Shown: in pieces, positions 1 through 11,342 of the stretch
How positions within the stretch are numbered: position 1 is the first letter of the stretch
How the letters are laid out: every line of letters starts with the position of its first letter
Source of the DNA: Rhizomys pruinosus
Taxonomy: Eukaryota; Chordata; Mammalia; Rodentia; Spalacidae
Assembly (NCBI GenBank): GCA_009823505.1
Contig: VZQC01005680.1
Span: 5,854,090 to 5,918,089 of the forward strand
DNA: 64,000 nucleotides
Reading direction: 5' to 3'
The notes under the pieces: model-generated
Told to the model about the DNA's origin: nothing
The model's database searches: none
Seen by the model: only the letters and a program-made list of their open reading frames with translations
Made by a program: the position numbers and the translations under genes

Positions 1-1305
1 TACCAAAACAAACCTCAACAAATATAAAAGTTGGAATAATTCATGTATTCTATCAGAAAATAATACAAGAATCATAAAATCAATAGTAAAAGAAGGTCTA
101 GTAACCATACAAGCTCATGGAAATGAAAGAATATCTTAATGAATAATGAGTCAAGGAAGAAATAAAAAAAATTAAAAATATCCCTAGAGCTAAATGAAAA
201 TGAAAACACAATACAATAAAAACTCTGGGACATGTTAAAAGCAGTCTTGAGAGGGACATTTATAGCTCTAAGTGCCTACATGAATAATAAGAAGTTAAAA
301 GACAAATAAATGACTGGATGATACAACTCATGATCTTGGAAACAACAACAACAAACCAAACCCAAATACAACAGACATGAAGAAATAATGAAAATAAGAT
401 AAAAATCAATGAAATAGAAACAAAGAAAACAATACAAAGAATTAATGAATCTAAGAAGCTGGTTCTTTGAAAAGACAAATAAGATAGATATACCTTTAGC
501 CCAGTTAACCAAGAAAAAAAGAGAGAAAACCCAAATTAACAAAATTAGGGATGAAAAGTGAATAATTACAATGGACACCAAAGAAATCTAGAACATTATA
601 AGGGATTACTTTAAAAACCTATACTATGTTAAATTAGAAACTCTAATGGATGAATTTCTAGATTCAATCAAACTACCAAAGTTAAGCCAAGAAAAGATAA
701 CTTAAATAGACCTGTAACAAGTAAAGAAGTTGAAACAATAATAATAAAAAAAAGGTCTAGATGGATTCACAGGAGAATTTTGCCAGATCCTCAAATATTG
801 CTTAAATTATTCAAAATTTAAGAAACAGGGAAACCCCCAAACTCCTACAAAGCCAGTATTACTCTAATACCCAAGCCAGGTACAGATACAACAAAGAAAG
901 AAATCTACAGGCCAATATCCTTAATGAATATACATGCAAAATTCTCAATAGAATACTTGTAAAATGCATACAGAAACACATCAAAAAGATCACTCATCAC
1001 AAACAAATTGGGTTTTATTCCAGAGATGCAGGGATGATGGTTCAATATATGTAAGTCAATAATGTATGAAATAATATAAATGGACTTAAAACAAAAGTCA
1101 CATGATTAATTCAATAGCTGTAAAAAGGACTTTTGACAAATTCCAGCATGCCTCCATGATTAAAACCTAAAGATAATTGGACTGAAGTGAACATACCTGA
1201 AAATAATTAAGGTTATATATGACAAACCCACAGTCAGCCTCATTTGAAAGAGAGAACAACTCAAAATATTAAAATCAGAAAGCAGATAAGGCTGTCCATT
1301 ATCTT

Positions 1306-1466
1306 CACTACTTTTTTTTTGTCTTTTTTGTGACAGGGTCTCCCTGTAGCCCCAGCTGTCCTGGAACTCACTCTGTAGACCAGGCTGGCTTTGAACTCAC
1401 AAAACTCCGCAGGCCTCTGCCTCCTGAGTGCTAGGGTTAAAGGTGTGCACCACCATGCCCAGCTCT
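1306..1466 (-). mobile_element. B1 SINE (antisense)
   Basis: Full-length B1 in reverse orientation, starting with its poly(T) and GTCTTTTTTGTGACAGGGTC and ending with the complement of the B1 head. The flanks share TCACTACTTTTT, a target-site duplication, so it inserted into the LINE-1 ORF2. Confidence 0.93.
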
Positions 1467-1637
1467 CACTACTTTTTAATGTTATACATAAAGATCCCCA
1501 AATTCCATTAGCCAACTTCTAGAAATGATTGGAACTTTCAGGAAAGTGGCAGGATATAAAATGAATTCACAATAATCAGAGAAAGAGTTCATGGAAACAC
1601 TCTCATTAACAATAGGCTTGAAAAAATACCTAGGAAT

Positions 1638-1868
1638 GGGGCTGGAGAGATGGCCTAGCGGTTAAGAGCGCCGACTGCTCTTGCAGAGGACCTGGATTTG
1701 ATCCCCAGCACCCACATGGCGGCTGAGAACTGTCTTTAACTCCAGTTCCAGGGGAATCTGACGCCTTCTTCTGACCTCTGCGGCATTGTACGACATGGGT
1801 GCACAAACCTACACGCAGACAGTACATTCATACACATACAAAAATAATAAAATTTAAAAAAAGAAAAA
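1638..1868 (+). mobile_element. B2 SINE, single-unit form
   Basis: tRNA-derived head (GGGCTGGAGAGATGG), RNA polymerase III box B region (GATTTGATCCCC) and A-rich tail. It has one copy of the AACTCCAGTTCCAGGGG unit. The flanks repeat AAAAAATACCTAGGAAT (17 bp), a clear target-site duplication inside the LINE-1. Confidence 0.94.
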
Positions 1869-2664
1869 AAAATACCTAGGAATAAACCTAACCAAAGATG
1901 TTAAAGATCTCTATGATGAAAACTTTAAATTTTGAAGAGATCGAAAAGGACACTTGAAGATAGAAAGTCCTCCTGTATTCATCATGGATTGGTAGAATTA
2001 ATAGTGTGAAAATGGGTACCCTGTCAACAGAAAGCTATAACTTCAATGCAATCTAAATCAAAATCCCCCTGATATTTTTCACAGAAATAAAAAAATGTCC
2101 TAAAACTTGTATGGAACCACAAAAGACCCCAGATAGCCAATGCAATCCTAGGCAAAAAGAGTAGTTCTGGAGGGATTACCATACCAGATTTCAATTGTAA
2201 TACAGAGCTGTAGTCAGAAAACCAGCATGGTACTGGCACAAAAACAGACATGTAGATCAATGTTACAAGGTAGAACACATTTGTACACAGTTACAGCCAC
2301 CCGATATTTGACAAAGACACCAAGAGTACACGTTGGAGAAAAGCTAGCATCTTCAACGAATGGTTTCCTGAAAACTGGATATCCATATGAAGAAGAATGA
2401 AATTAAGCCCATATCCAATACCCTGTGCCAAAAATGAACTCCAAATGCAACACAGACCTCAATGTGATACCTGAAATGGTAAAACTATTCGAAGAAAACT
2501 AGGCAGTACCCCAGAAAATGTAGGTGTAGGAAAGGACTTTCTAAATAGACTTCAGCTGCTCAGGTTAACTAGGACCTCATTAAACTAAAAAGCTTTTGTA
2601 TAGCAAAGGGGAATCTTCACCAGCTACTCATCTGACAGAGGATTAATGTCCAGAATATACAAAG

Positions 2665-2710
2665 AACTAAAAAAAAAAAGAAAAAAAAAAAAAAAAAAAA
2701 AAAAAGAAAA
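2665..2710 (+). repeat. A-rich tract
   Basis: Near-pure A run with scattered G inside the LINE-1. It may be the tail of a lost insertion. Confidence 0.7.
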
Positions 2711-3451
2711 ACCAGAGGGTCAAGAAAAAAATATGACACAATTTAAAAAAATTGACTGCAGAGATGAGCAGAGTTCACAAAAGAAACTTCACAATAGAAA
2801 TGGCTATGAAATACATTAAACAGTGTTCAACATCTTTAGCAATTAGGAATGTGAATTAAAACTTTTGAGTTTTCATCTTACCCCAGTCAGAATGGCTAAG
2901 ATCGAGAGAACAAATGACAACAAATGTTGGTGAGGATGTGGGGAAAGGGTACCCCCACACACTGCTGGGGTTGCACACTGATACCACCTCTGTGGAAACC
3001 AGTGTGGAGAGCTCTTAAAAATGAAAAGTAGGTCAACCATATTATCCAGCTATACCACCACCCTAAGTGCATCATCTACAATGCACGTCTACACCCAAGG
3101 CTCAAGGAACAGTGCAGAAGGGGGAGGGGGAGGGAGAATGGAAGAGCCAGAGGGATGAGACACCTGCTGCCAGTTAATGCCTTCTAGATGTGACAGGGAA
3201 GCTGCATCAATGAAATCTCCACAGCTTGGTAGTCTAACCAAATCTGCATAACGACAAGGCCAGTTGACATGCCAAGGTGGACAGGGGCTATGTCACAGGG
3301 TCCCACCTCAAGATGAAGAGCTAAGGCAATCAGTGGATGCTGTGACAGAATCAGTTTTCTCCAGAGACCAGCTCCCTGAGAGGTTATTTAATCCCAAATG
3401 GACAGCACTAAACACAAGCACATGAGCACCACTTAAGACACTCAGTCCATT

Positions 3452-3540
3452 ATGTATGTATGTATATATGTATGTATATTTATACATACATATGTATATT
3501 TATATATACATATATACATACATACATATACATGTCTGTA
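3452..3540. repeat. (TATG/TATA)n microsatellite
   Basis: Alternating TATG and TATA tetranucleotides within the LINE-1 3' UTR. Confidence 0.9.
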
Positions 3541-3655
3541 TATGTAACAGTAATAAAGAAGAGGACAAAGAATTGAGAGAGACTGGGGGGCATGGGAGGA
3601 GTTGGCAGGAAACTGGGAAGGATGGATATAATGCAAATACCAATACTCACACATA

Positions 3656-3884
3656 AAATTCCTCAACATAAAAATTAAAAATGTATCCCCTACTTTATTG
3701 CATGAACCCTTAAATTTTTCACTTAAAGTATTTCCAAAAATTTAGCACCAAATTTTCATGATTTATTCCTCAAGTTATGGATGTCTAGGCTGTTGCCATG
3801 TCTTAGTGATCGTGAATAAAGGAGTAATGACCTGTATTAGTAAGTAGAGCCCCTTTTTTGTTAGCCTTTTTGTTGTTGTTGTTA
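3656..3884 (-). mobile_element. Possible LINE-1 fragment, otherwise unassigned
   Basis: The stretch near 3785-3825 (a GTGAATAAAGGAG-like string) resembles the reverse complement of an L1 ORF2 3' segment. The rest is AT-rich and unrecognised. Confidence 0.35.
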
Positions 3885-3965
3885 ATTGCCATGTGGGTTC
3901 TGCAGTTCGAACACAGGTCTTCTGGAAGAGCAGCTCTTAACCACCGAGTCATTTCACCAGGAACC
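3885..3965 (-). mobile_element. B2/B3 SINE fragment
   Basis: Reverse complement of the tRNA-like head of B2/B3 (CCATGTGGGTTCTG, then AGAGCAGCTCTTAACCACCGAG). Only about 80 bp remain. Confidence 0.65.
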
Positions 3966-4170
3966 ATTTACTATTATTCAATGCCTAAGATTTTCCTTTA
4001 CTAAATTAAGGTATAATAATGTGATGAGGCAAGTTCTCCAAATTTCTGGGAATGGACTGTCCAACCCCTTTGGGCTCTGGTCTCATTTACCAGCACATGT
4101 GTTGGCTGCTCTGGCCAGCCTGGTAACACTGTGTTTTGAATTCTGGATGGGACCATGCCGTTCATACATC

Positions 4171-4175
4171 CTTCT

Positions 4176-4216
<41 letters not shown>

Positions 4217-4220
4217 TTTT
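4171..4220. repeat. poly(T) tract
   Basis: Nearly 40 consecutive T, directly before the first unit of the tandem duplication. Confidence 0.95.
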
Positions 4221-4224
4221 CATG

Positions 4225-4487
4225 TAATTCTATTTATTTCTCATTTCGTATGGTAGAATTACGCCTGCTATGCAAGTCTGTGCGCCCCGTGTTCGTGCAA
4301 TGCCGCGGACGGTCAAAAGAGGTGGCTCGGATTTCCCTGGAGGCTGGTAGTTCTCCTGGAATTGGAGTTTTTCAGAAGGCGGCTCTCGGCCGCCATGTGG
4401 GTGCTGGGGATCGAACCGGGGGTCCTATCTTGTAAGAAGCTTAGTTTCTTGGTGCTTAATCCGCTTAGGGCCTCTCTCCAGCACCCA
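4225..4487 (-). mobile_element. B2 SINE, 17-bp-duplication form (noisy copy)
   Basis: Antisense B2 with the doubled AACTCCAGTTCCAG unit, but with many small insertions (for example in the box B region) relative to the counterpart at 6494-6657. Confidence 0.85.
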
Positions 4488-5220
4488 CATCCTTCTTCTT
4501 ATTATTTAACTCAGAAGGAGGTTTTTTAGTTTAGATATACACCAACATTCATTTTCAGTTTACTTGAATCCTTAGAGGACTTTTGTTATTGTCAAGGTTT
4601 AAGGAAATGGTTTCAGTAGCTAGGAAACCACATTTCTTCATTCATGTGCTAGGTGGTGACAGTGATGGACTCATTTATTCTTGAAGAGTTCACAGTAGGT
4701 TGGAAACCGGTGTCCATGCAGAAGGAGCAGGGAGCAGAGAAGGCAGCAAAGTCTTATGTCAGGGCCCAGCTGCGACCCGAAGTGATAACTACACATTTGT
4801 CCAGGTACGGGCAACATCAGCACATTTCAGGTGAAGGAAGAACTGGACAGGTTGGAAAAGGGGTCAACTTGTGAGAGAGACTAGAAAAGGCATCTTCCCA
4901 TTTTTATTTGTATTATAAATAACTTTAATGCAACCAATAGCAGCTAATCTGTTATCGCACTCAAATATACAGTGCGCCCGCCGTCGCGTGCTATAAACTC
5001 TGCCTGTGGTTATGTCCACTTACTACTAACAAACTCCTTCAATGTATCACTGCTCCATTTTGCAAACTAGATAGTTTGAAGACGCCGTGTTTGTTCAACC
5101 TCAGCCTCTAGTATGACTCTAACCATTTTTATTGACTATTTCTTTTAAATTCAAAGGATGGTTGCTTAGTATTCCTCTTACATAAGAAAACAAAATAAAA
5201 AAAAACCTAAAATTATGACA

Positions 5221-5375
5221 TAACCCAGCACTGCAGGAGGCAGAGGCAGGGGATCTTGGTGAGTTCAAGGCCAGGCCCTCTACAGAGCAAAGTCTCCACA
5301 GACTGTGGTGTGTTTAAGAAAAGGGGACCCTGGTTCTGGGCAAAAGACTCCTCAAAAAAAATAAAAAAAGAAAGA
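5221..5375 (+). mobile_element. B1 SINE (noisy copy)
   Basis: B1 body (CAGCACTGCAGGAGGCAGAGG then GAGTTCAAGGCCAG), interrupted by small insertions. It is the counterpart of the cleaner B1 at 7317-7470. Confidence 0.75.
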
Positions 5376-5967
5376 CCAAAAAGAAAGAACAAATAACGTT
5401 AAAATCAGCATAAAATTTTAATTTGAATTTAAATGACTCTGTCTATTCTGAATACAACATGGCTTCTTTCGCTTTTCACTCCCCAAAGAAAATACATACT
5501 GTCCAGGCACACTCAACTAAACGGAAGTTGCAGAAGTGATTCTTCTCCTAGTCCCCATTTTATGTTGTCCCATAGTAGAGAAAGAGAAAAACAACAGAAG
5601 CAAATATATTACCTGTTGTCAGATCCAGAAATTCTAGAATCTATTTTGGATAGCTACAAGTGGAGGCAGCGGCCCTTAGTTACAACTCACAATTGTTAAT
5701 AGTATGCTAGAGTATTGTACTGTTTCTCAGAGTGTCTGCCCTCCCTCTGTAGATCAGAAAAGATATTTTAAATTGAAGATTTTTCCTATTCAACATTTGA
5801 GGTTCAGTTAGTAGGTCACCTGAAAGAATCGTAGGTGGCCAGAGAAGGAAGACAGTGATACCTGGGCAATTCCATGATCAATAAAACGCTACAGTCAAGA
5901 GATATAATTTTTTTTTTTTTCTGAATGTATGGTACTTAGAGCAAGCTGCAATCCTGAAGCCCCTTCT

Positions 5968-6172
5968 TTTTTTTTTTTTTTTTTTTGTCTTTGTTTTTGG
6001 ACAGGTCTCCCTGTTAGCCCCAGCTGTCCTGCGAACTACTTCTCTGTAGACCAGGCTGGCCTTGAAACTGCCATAGACAGTTGAGGTCCACCTGCCTCTG
6101 CCCTCTTTCCACTATGCTCGGCATATATGGATTAAAGGCCGCTGTATCCATCACAGCTGGCCACGTACCGGT
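5968..6172 (-). mobile_element. B1 SINE, antisense (noisy copy)
   Basis: Antisense B1 (poly(T), GTCTCCCTGTTAGCCCCAGC, GACCAGGCTGGCC) with about a dozen extra bases. It is the counterpart of 8010-8178, which is intact. Confidence 0.8.
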
Positions 6173-6345
6173 AGCCCTTCTTGAAGATTTGAACATTCTC
6201 CTACATCTTTGCTTAACATCGTCTCCTCATTTCCACCATGAGGGCAGTAATGCCCTCTTATATTTTGGGTTTCAAATCTAGACAGTAGGGTGGATTTGGT
6301 CCCAAGCTCAGTATAGTTATAGGACGCTGAAGTGGTTGGCTGTAC

Positions 6346-6493
6346 GTCGCGCAATACGAGAAGTGCTTTATAACAATTTTAAAGTAATGTAACAAATCTG
6401 GAATAGCCACAAATTCTCATTGCTAATCCTGACTTTCCTTTACAAACTCTGAGAAGTCTGTTAGTTATGCACAAAAATAAATTACCTAATTAG
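6346..6493. other. Spacer between duplication units
   Basis: About 150 bp, AT-rich, with no recognised element. A related stretch (aaattctcat vs caattctcag) follows unit B near 8380, so the units may extend somewhat further than annotated. Confidence 0.5.
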
Positions 6494-6657
6494 AAGCCGC
6501 GGAGGTCAGAAGAGGGTCTCGGATTCCCCTGGAGCTGGAGTTCTCCTGGAATTGGAGTTTCAGACGGCTCTCGGCCGCCATGTGGGTGCTGGGGATCGAA
6601 CCCGGGTCCTCTGTAAGAGCAGTCGGTGCTCTTAACCGCTAGGCCATCTCTCCAGCC
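6494..6657 (-). mobile_element. B2 SINE, 17-bp-duplication form, 3'-truncated
   Basis: Antisense B2 carrying both copies of the 17-bp unit. It begins abruptly at the CCGCGGAGGTCAGAAG part, so the B2 tail is missing. The truncation coincides with the duplication junction. Confidence 0.9.
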
Positions 6658-7316
6658 CCACATCCTTCTTCTTAATAACTCAGAAGAAACCACATTCTTT
6701 TCAGTTCTTGAATCCTTAGGGACTTTTGTTACTTGTCAAGGTTTAAGGAAATGGTTTCAGTAGCTAGGAAACCACATTTCTTCATTCATGTGCTAGGTGG
6801 TGACAGTGATGGACTCATTTATTCTTGAAGAGTTCACAGTAGGTTGGAAACCGGTGTCCATGCAGAAGGAGCAGGGAGCAGAGAAGGCAGCAAAGTCTTA
6901 TGTCAGGGCCCAGCTGCGACCCGAAGTGAACTCACATGTCCCAGGACTGGCAACATCAGCCATTTTCAGAAGTGAAGGAAGAACTGGAACAGGTTGAAAA
7001 GGGGTCAACTTAGGAGACTAGAAAGGCATTCTTCTCCTTTTTATTTGATTATAAATAACAATAGCAACAATAAGCTAATCTGTTAGCACTCAATATACAG
7101 TGGGCGCCGTGCTTAAACTCTGCCTGTGTTATGTCACTTACTACTTAACAAACTCTTCAATGTATCACTGCTCCCATTTTGCAAACTAGATAAGTTTGAA
7201 GCCCGTGTTTGTTCAACCTCAGCCTCTAGTATGACTTAACCATTTTTATTGACTATTTCTTTTAAATTCAAAGGATGGTTGCTTAGTATTCTCTTTACAT
7301 AAGAAAACAAAATACC

Positions 7317-7470
7317 TTAGTGATGCACACCTTTAACCCCAGCACTCAGGAGGCAGAGGCAGGTGGATCTTTGTGAGTTCAAGGCCAGCCTAATCTACAG
7401 AGCAAGCTCCAGACTGGTTAAGACTAAAGGGAGACCCTGTCTCAAAAAGACCCCTCAAAAAAAAAAAAAG
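7317..7470 (+). mobile_element. B1 SINE
   Basis: Sense B1, slightly short (ATGCACACCTTTAACCCCAGCA to GAGACCCTGTCTC) with an A-rich tail. Confidence 0.88.
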
Positions 7471-8009
7471 AAAGAAAGAAAAAAGAAAACCAAATAGAAG
7501 AAATCAGCATAAAAATTTAAAGACTGAACTATCAACATTGGCTTCTTTGCTATTTCACTCCCAAAGAAAACATACTGTCCAGACACTCAGATAAAGGAAG
7601 TGCAGAAGTGATTTTCTCCTAGTCCCCATTTTAATGTTGTCCAGTAGAGAAGAGAAAAACAACAGTAAGGCAAATATTTACCTGTTGTCAGATCCCAGAA
7701 ATCTCTAGAATCTATTTGGATAGCTAAAGTGGAGGCAGCTGGCTATACAACTCAATTTGTAAAATGCAGTACTGTTTCTCAGAGTGTCTGCCCTCCCTTC
7801 TAGATCAGAAAAGAAAATTGAAGATTTTCCTATTCAACATTTGAGGTTCAGTTAGTAGGTCACCTGAAAGAATCGTAGGTGGCCAGAGAAGGAAGACAGT
7901 GATACCTGGGCAATTCCATGATCAATAAAACGCTACAGTCAAGAGATATAATTTTTTTTTTTTTCTGAATGTAGGTACTTAGAGCAAGCTGCATCCTGAG
8001 CCCCTTCTT

Positions 8010-8178
8010 TTTTTTTTTTTTTTTTTTTGGTCTTTTTTTTTGAGACAGGGTCTCCCTGTAGCCCCAGCTGTCCTGGAACTCTCTCTGTAGACCAGGCTGG
8101 CCTTGAACTCACAAAGATCCACCTGCCTCTGCCTCCCAAGTGCTAGGATTAAAGGCGTGTACCACCACGCCTGGCATA
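8010..8178 (-). mobile_element. B1 SINE (antisense)
   Basis: Full antisense B1 with poly(T) and the complete GACAGGGTCTCCCTGTAGCC to CACCACGCCTGGC body. Confidence 0.93.
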
Positions 8179-8238
8179 CCTGAGCCCCTTCTTGAGAATT
8201 ACATTCTTCCTACATTCTTGCTACAGTCTTCAGTATTT

Positions 8239-8252
8239 CCACCAGAGGGCAG
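8239..8252 (+). promoter_or_regulatory. CTCF-like binding motif
   Basis: CCACCAGAGGGCAG fits the CTCF core consensus (CCASYAGRKGGCRS) at every position. The matching place in unit A (about 6234-6249) has one extra T that breaks it. A motif match alone does not show occupancy. Confidence 0.45.
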
Positions 8253-8402
8253 TAATGCCCTCTATTAGGGTTTCAGAAGTCTAGACAGTAGGGTGGATTT
8301 GGTCCCAAGCTCAGTATAAGACGGAGCGGTGATACATACACTGAGAAGGCTTTTAAATTAAAAGTACAAATGGAATAGCACAATTCTCAGAAAGTAAAGG
8401 AT

Positions 8403-8606
8403 TCAGGGCCAGTGTAATGGCTCGGCAGGTGATGCTGCCGCCATGCCTGATGGCTTGAATCTGAGCCTCTGGACCCAGATGGGCGGAACACAGAACTCCC
8501 ACCAGTTGTCCTCCGAACCCTTCACACTCATACTGTGGCACATGTATGCATTCACATGTATGCGCGTGCACACACATACACACACACACACAGAGGAAAA
8601 AAAGAT
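8403..8606 (+). mobile_element. B4-type SINE with CA tail
   Basis: Old tRNA/ID-related SINE: GCCAGTGTAATGGCTCGGCAGGTGA, then a CAGTTGTCCTCCGA-like body and a (CA)n tail at 8568-8592. Diverged from consensus. Confidence 0.7.
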
Positions 8607-9110
8607 TTCGGACCCCCCCAAAAGAAGTAGAAAGTAGCATTCCTTTGAAAGGCTCAAGTACCTAATTTTGTGCTGTGCCCTGGGGGAGAAGCTCTCTTGC
8701 CTTGACTTGACTGCACCGGGCTCGTTCCTCACATCGGACTCACTAAGATGAAGCATTTCTGTGGCATCTGAAGTACCCGATGCTTATGAGGGATCAAATC
8801 CTGTGGCCGAAGCCAGAGGAAGCAAATCTACACAGAGCCTGAAGCTGAGGTGTGATGCAGATCTGGTCAGGCTGTCTGCCAGTGTTCTGAAGCAGCCAGC
8901 TGGCTTGGCCTTTTTCTCCATCTCAGTCACATGTGGGTAAGTTACCTCTGGAAGGGCTGAGAGATGCTCAGAGTACCCCTAATGGGTTTGTTACTATTTC
9001 CAAAGATAAACTGAGTGTGGGGGTTTGTGAAGATGAAGTTGGTGAGTAGGCCCTCTTTCCCAGGCTTTCTAAAAGACTCCTCCCTTCAATGATGTCATCC
9101 ATTTTGCAGG
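8607..9110. other. Unassigned
   Basis: About 500 bp of mixed composition with no recognised repeat, exon or RNA. Confidence 0.5.
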
Positions 9111-9345
9111 GCTGGAGAGATGGCTCTGCAGTTAAGAGCACTGACTCCTCTTGCAGAGGAGGACCCAAGGTCAATTCCCAGCACCCACATAGCAGATAAC
9201 AACTGTCCTTAACTCCCTTTCCAAGGGGATCCGATGCCTTCTTCTGACCTCCATGGGCATTGCACGACATGGGTGGACTTAACATGCAGGCCATACACTG
9301 ATACGCATAAAATAAAAATAATAAATAAAATATTAAAAAAGTCAT
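9110..9345 (+). mobile_element. B2 SINE, single-unit form
   Basis: Sense B2 (GGGCTGGAGAGATGGCTCTGC...) without the 17-bp duplication, CpG-poor and therefore older, with an AATAAAATATT tail. Confidence 0.9.
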
Positions 9346-9652
9346 TTTGCTTTACAATAGTGATACATTTCCCCTTCATTAAAAAGACAGCAAAAGTTCT
9401 CCTGGCTCACTCACATGTAGGCTGTGAGTTGAGTTAAGCTGTTAGTAGCCAAGCCAGACTTTTGGTCCAAATCTAGCATTCAACCCAGTTTCCACCATGA
9501 ACTTCCAGGCTGTTCTTATGTGACCACACACTATTGCCAAGTGCTTTTGTAATTATCAACATTAACACAACACTGATATGTATAAAATAATAAACGCACT
9601 TATTAAACATGCCAATTTCTAAGTAATAATATTTTGTTATAGAAATCACATA
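9346..9652. other. Unassigned
   Basis: About 300 bp, AT-rich in its second half; nothing recognised. Confidence 0.5.
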
Positions 9653-9826
9653 GTGCTGGGCATGGTGGTGCATGCCTTTAATCCTAGCACTTGGGAGGCA
9701 GAGGTAGGTGGATCTCTGTGAGTTCAAGGCCAGCCTGGTCTACATAGTGAGTTCCAGGTCAGCTGGGGCTATAGGGAGACCCTGTCTCGAAAAGACCAAA
9801 AAAAAAAAAAAAAAAAAAAAAAAAAG
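9653..9826 (+). mobile_element. B1 SINE
   Basis: Full-length sense B1 with a 28-A tail. The flanks share GAAATCACATAGT (before the head and after the tail), a target-site duplication. Confidence 0.95.
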
Positions 9827-10380
9827 AAATCACATAGTATTAGTAGTTTGGCCTCCTTATTTCATCTAATTGTGTTCTCTTCTGTCCTACAGTTGTTTTC
9901 CCAGCAGTTGATGACTCAGGCTGGAACTCTATTCTGCTCTCTTCCTAGCACTTATCTTTCCTGAAGGTCAAGTTCTAAAGTTCTCTTCTATTTGTTCTAT
10001 TATTCTCCTATTTGTTCTATTATGACTTGATAAGGAAGAAGTATCAGGTGGTGTGAGCTTCTTCCTGATTAGGGAATCAGCATCGGAGAACAGAATTCAT
10101 GCACTTTTTCACGTACGCTGTCAATGGAAGGTGAAGGAGAGGAAAAGAAGCCTAAGACCAGAAGGAAGATGGTGGAATGCTTAGAGGAGGAGCCAAGTCC
10201 ATCTTGACTACAGGAATCAACTCATATACAAAATCGTGGGGTTTAGGCTTCATAATTTGATTATTATTACACATCATAGTATTGCCTCATATTATAGATG
10301 GGAACACTGAGGTTGTGACAACTTTAATAGTTTGATAACTAGCTAGGTATTCCTTCCCTTTCCTCCAAGCATTTATTGGC
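9827..10380. other. Unassigned
   Basis: No recognised element. It contains a short direct repeat of a TCTATTTGTTCTATTAT-like string around 9985-10024. Confidence 0.5.
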
Positions 10381-10383
10381 TTT

Positions 10384-10453
<70 letters not shown>

Positions 10454-10598
10454 TTCCTTCCTTCCTTCCTTCCTTCCTTTCCCTTTCTTCCTTCCTTTCT
10501 TTCCCTTCCTTCCTTTCTTTCCCTTCCTTCCTTTCTTTCCCTTCCTTCCTTCCTTCCTTCCTTCCTTCCTTCCTTCCTTCCTTCCTTCCTTCCTTCCA
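10381..10598. repeat. Pyrimidine microsatellite (CTTT)n / (CTTC)n
   Basis: About 220 bp of pure pyrimidine: (CTTT)n, then (CTTC)n, then mixed CCCTTTC blocks repeated three times, then (CTTC)n. Its complement gives long lysine/arginine/glycine/glutamate reading frames that are not genes. Confidence 0.97.
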
Positions 10599-11040
10599 CC
10601 TTTAACACACATTCCTGTCCTATATAATGCACTTCAATGTATGTATCCCTTAATTGGCCTGTGGTAGGTGAGAGAGAAGTCTCGTTTCTTTAAGTGTTGA
10701 GATTTGGTGGTTCCCCTTCCTCTGCCTCCTGTACCTTATATATCAGAAACATCCCTTAGTGATATATAAGTTTCAGTCAAAGTTCATCCTTATGAATCAG
10801 AAACATTTTCATTATTCTAATGGTGAAATGTTAAAATGAATGTAATGTTTCCCTCTAACATAAAAGCACACTTGAAGTGGTGTGACTGTGGTGTTGTGTC
10901 CATGAGGCAGCTCAGGACAGAATTCAGAGTTCTAACACAGCCTATGTTACTGGCTTGCATACAGGTTAGTTCACTTATTTCAGTCTGACACTTTCATTTT
11001 GTCTGATAGCACATACAGCTTTGGTCTTACTGTATTCTTT
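10599..11040. other. Unassigned
   Basis: About 440 bp, AT-rich; no recognised element. Confidence 0.5.
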
Positions 11041-11281
11041 TTTTTTATTTTTCTAAGAAATTATTTTGGATTTATTTATTTTTATTTTATGCATATGAGT
11101 GATTTGCCTGCAAGTATATAAGCATACCCCTGGATGCAATGCCTGCAGCAGCAAGAAGAGAGCATCAGATCCCCTGGAACTAGAGTTACAGGCAGTTGTT
11201 AGCTGCCATGTGGGTGCTGGGAACTGAATCTGGGTTCTCTACTAAGAGTAGCCTTAACTACTGAGCCATCTCTCCAGCCCT
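11041..11281 (-). mobile_element. B2/B3 SINE (antisense, old)
   Basis: Reverse complement of a B3-like SINE (TTATTTTATGCATATGAG to GAGCCATCTCTCCAGCCC). One unit of the internal block, heavily diverged. Confidence 0.85.
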
Positions 11282-11308
11282 TCACTGCGTTCTTTCTATT
11301 CATCTGTT

Positions 11309-11309
11309 T

Positions 11310-11341
<32 letters not shown>

Positions 11342-11342
11342 G
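11309..11342. repeat. (TC)n microsatellite
   Basis: CT dinucleotide run with one TTT interruption. Confidence 0.9.

Larger units (their letters stand above)
1..3655 (+). mobile_element. LINE-1 fragment: ORF2 3' part plus 3' UTR
   Basis: Decayed LINE-1 in sense orientation, already inside ORF2 at the window edge. About 912-960 encodes the reverse-transcriptase signature read as [11 protein letters not shown], followed at 1005-1046 by a GFIPEMQG-like block; both are typical of L1 RT. Downstream ORF2 C-terminal blocks run to about 2600. 2870-3655 is the muroid L1 3' UTR: a G-rich purine stretch (3117-3150), a TATG repeat and an AT-rich end. Many stop codons and frameshifts break it, so it cannot encode an active protein. 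A B1 and a B2 are inserted in it. The 5' part lies outside the window. Confidence 0.9.
4225..6345 (+). repeat. Tandem duplication, unit A
   Basis: First unit of a direct duplication; the second is 6494-8335. Order: antisense B2, a ~190 bp unique block, an AT-rich stretch, a B1, a ~150 bp unique block, an antisense B1, and the segment ending CCAAGCTCAGTATA. Two blocks match the second unit perfectly by eye: 4589-4785 (197 bp) and 5781-5929 (149 bp). Between them, and in both SINEs, this unit carries many one- to three-base insertions. That pattern suits uncorrected long-read sequence better than evolution. Confidence 0.9.
6494..8335 (+). repeat. Tandem duplication, unit B
   Basis: Second and cleaner unit. 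Perfect blocks are 6733-6929 and 7825-7973. Its B2 and both B1 copies read as normal young SINEs, so this is probably the more accurate version of the locus. It ends with a CTCF-like motif and the CCAAGCTCAGTATA segment. Confidence 0.9.

Noticed and set aside
10339..10632. Lysine/glycine/arginine/glutamate-rich frames
   Set aside because: They are the translation of the purine strand of a microsatellite.
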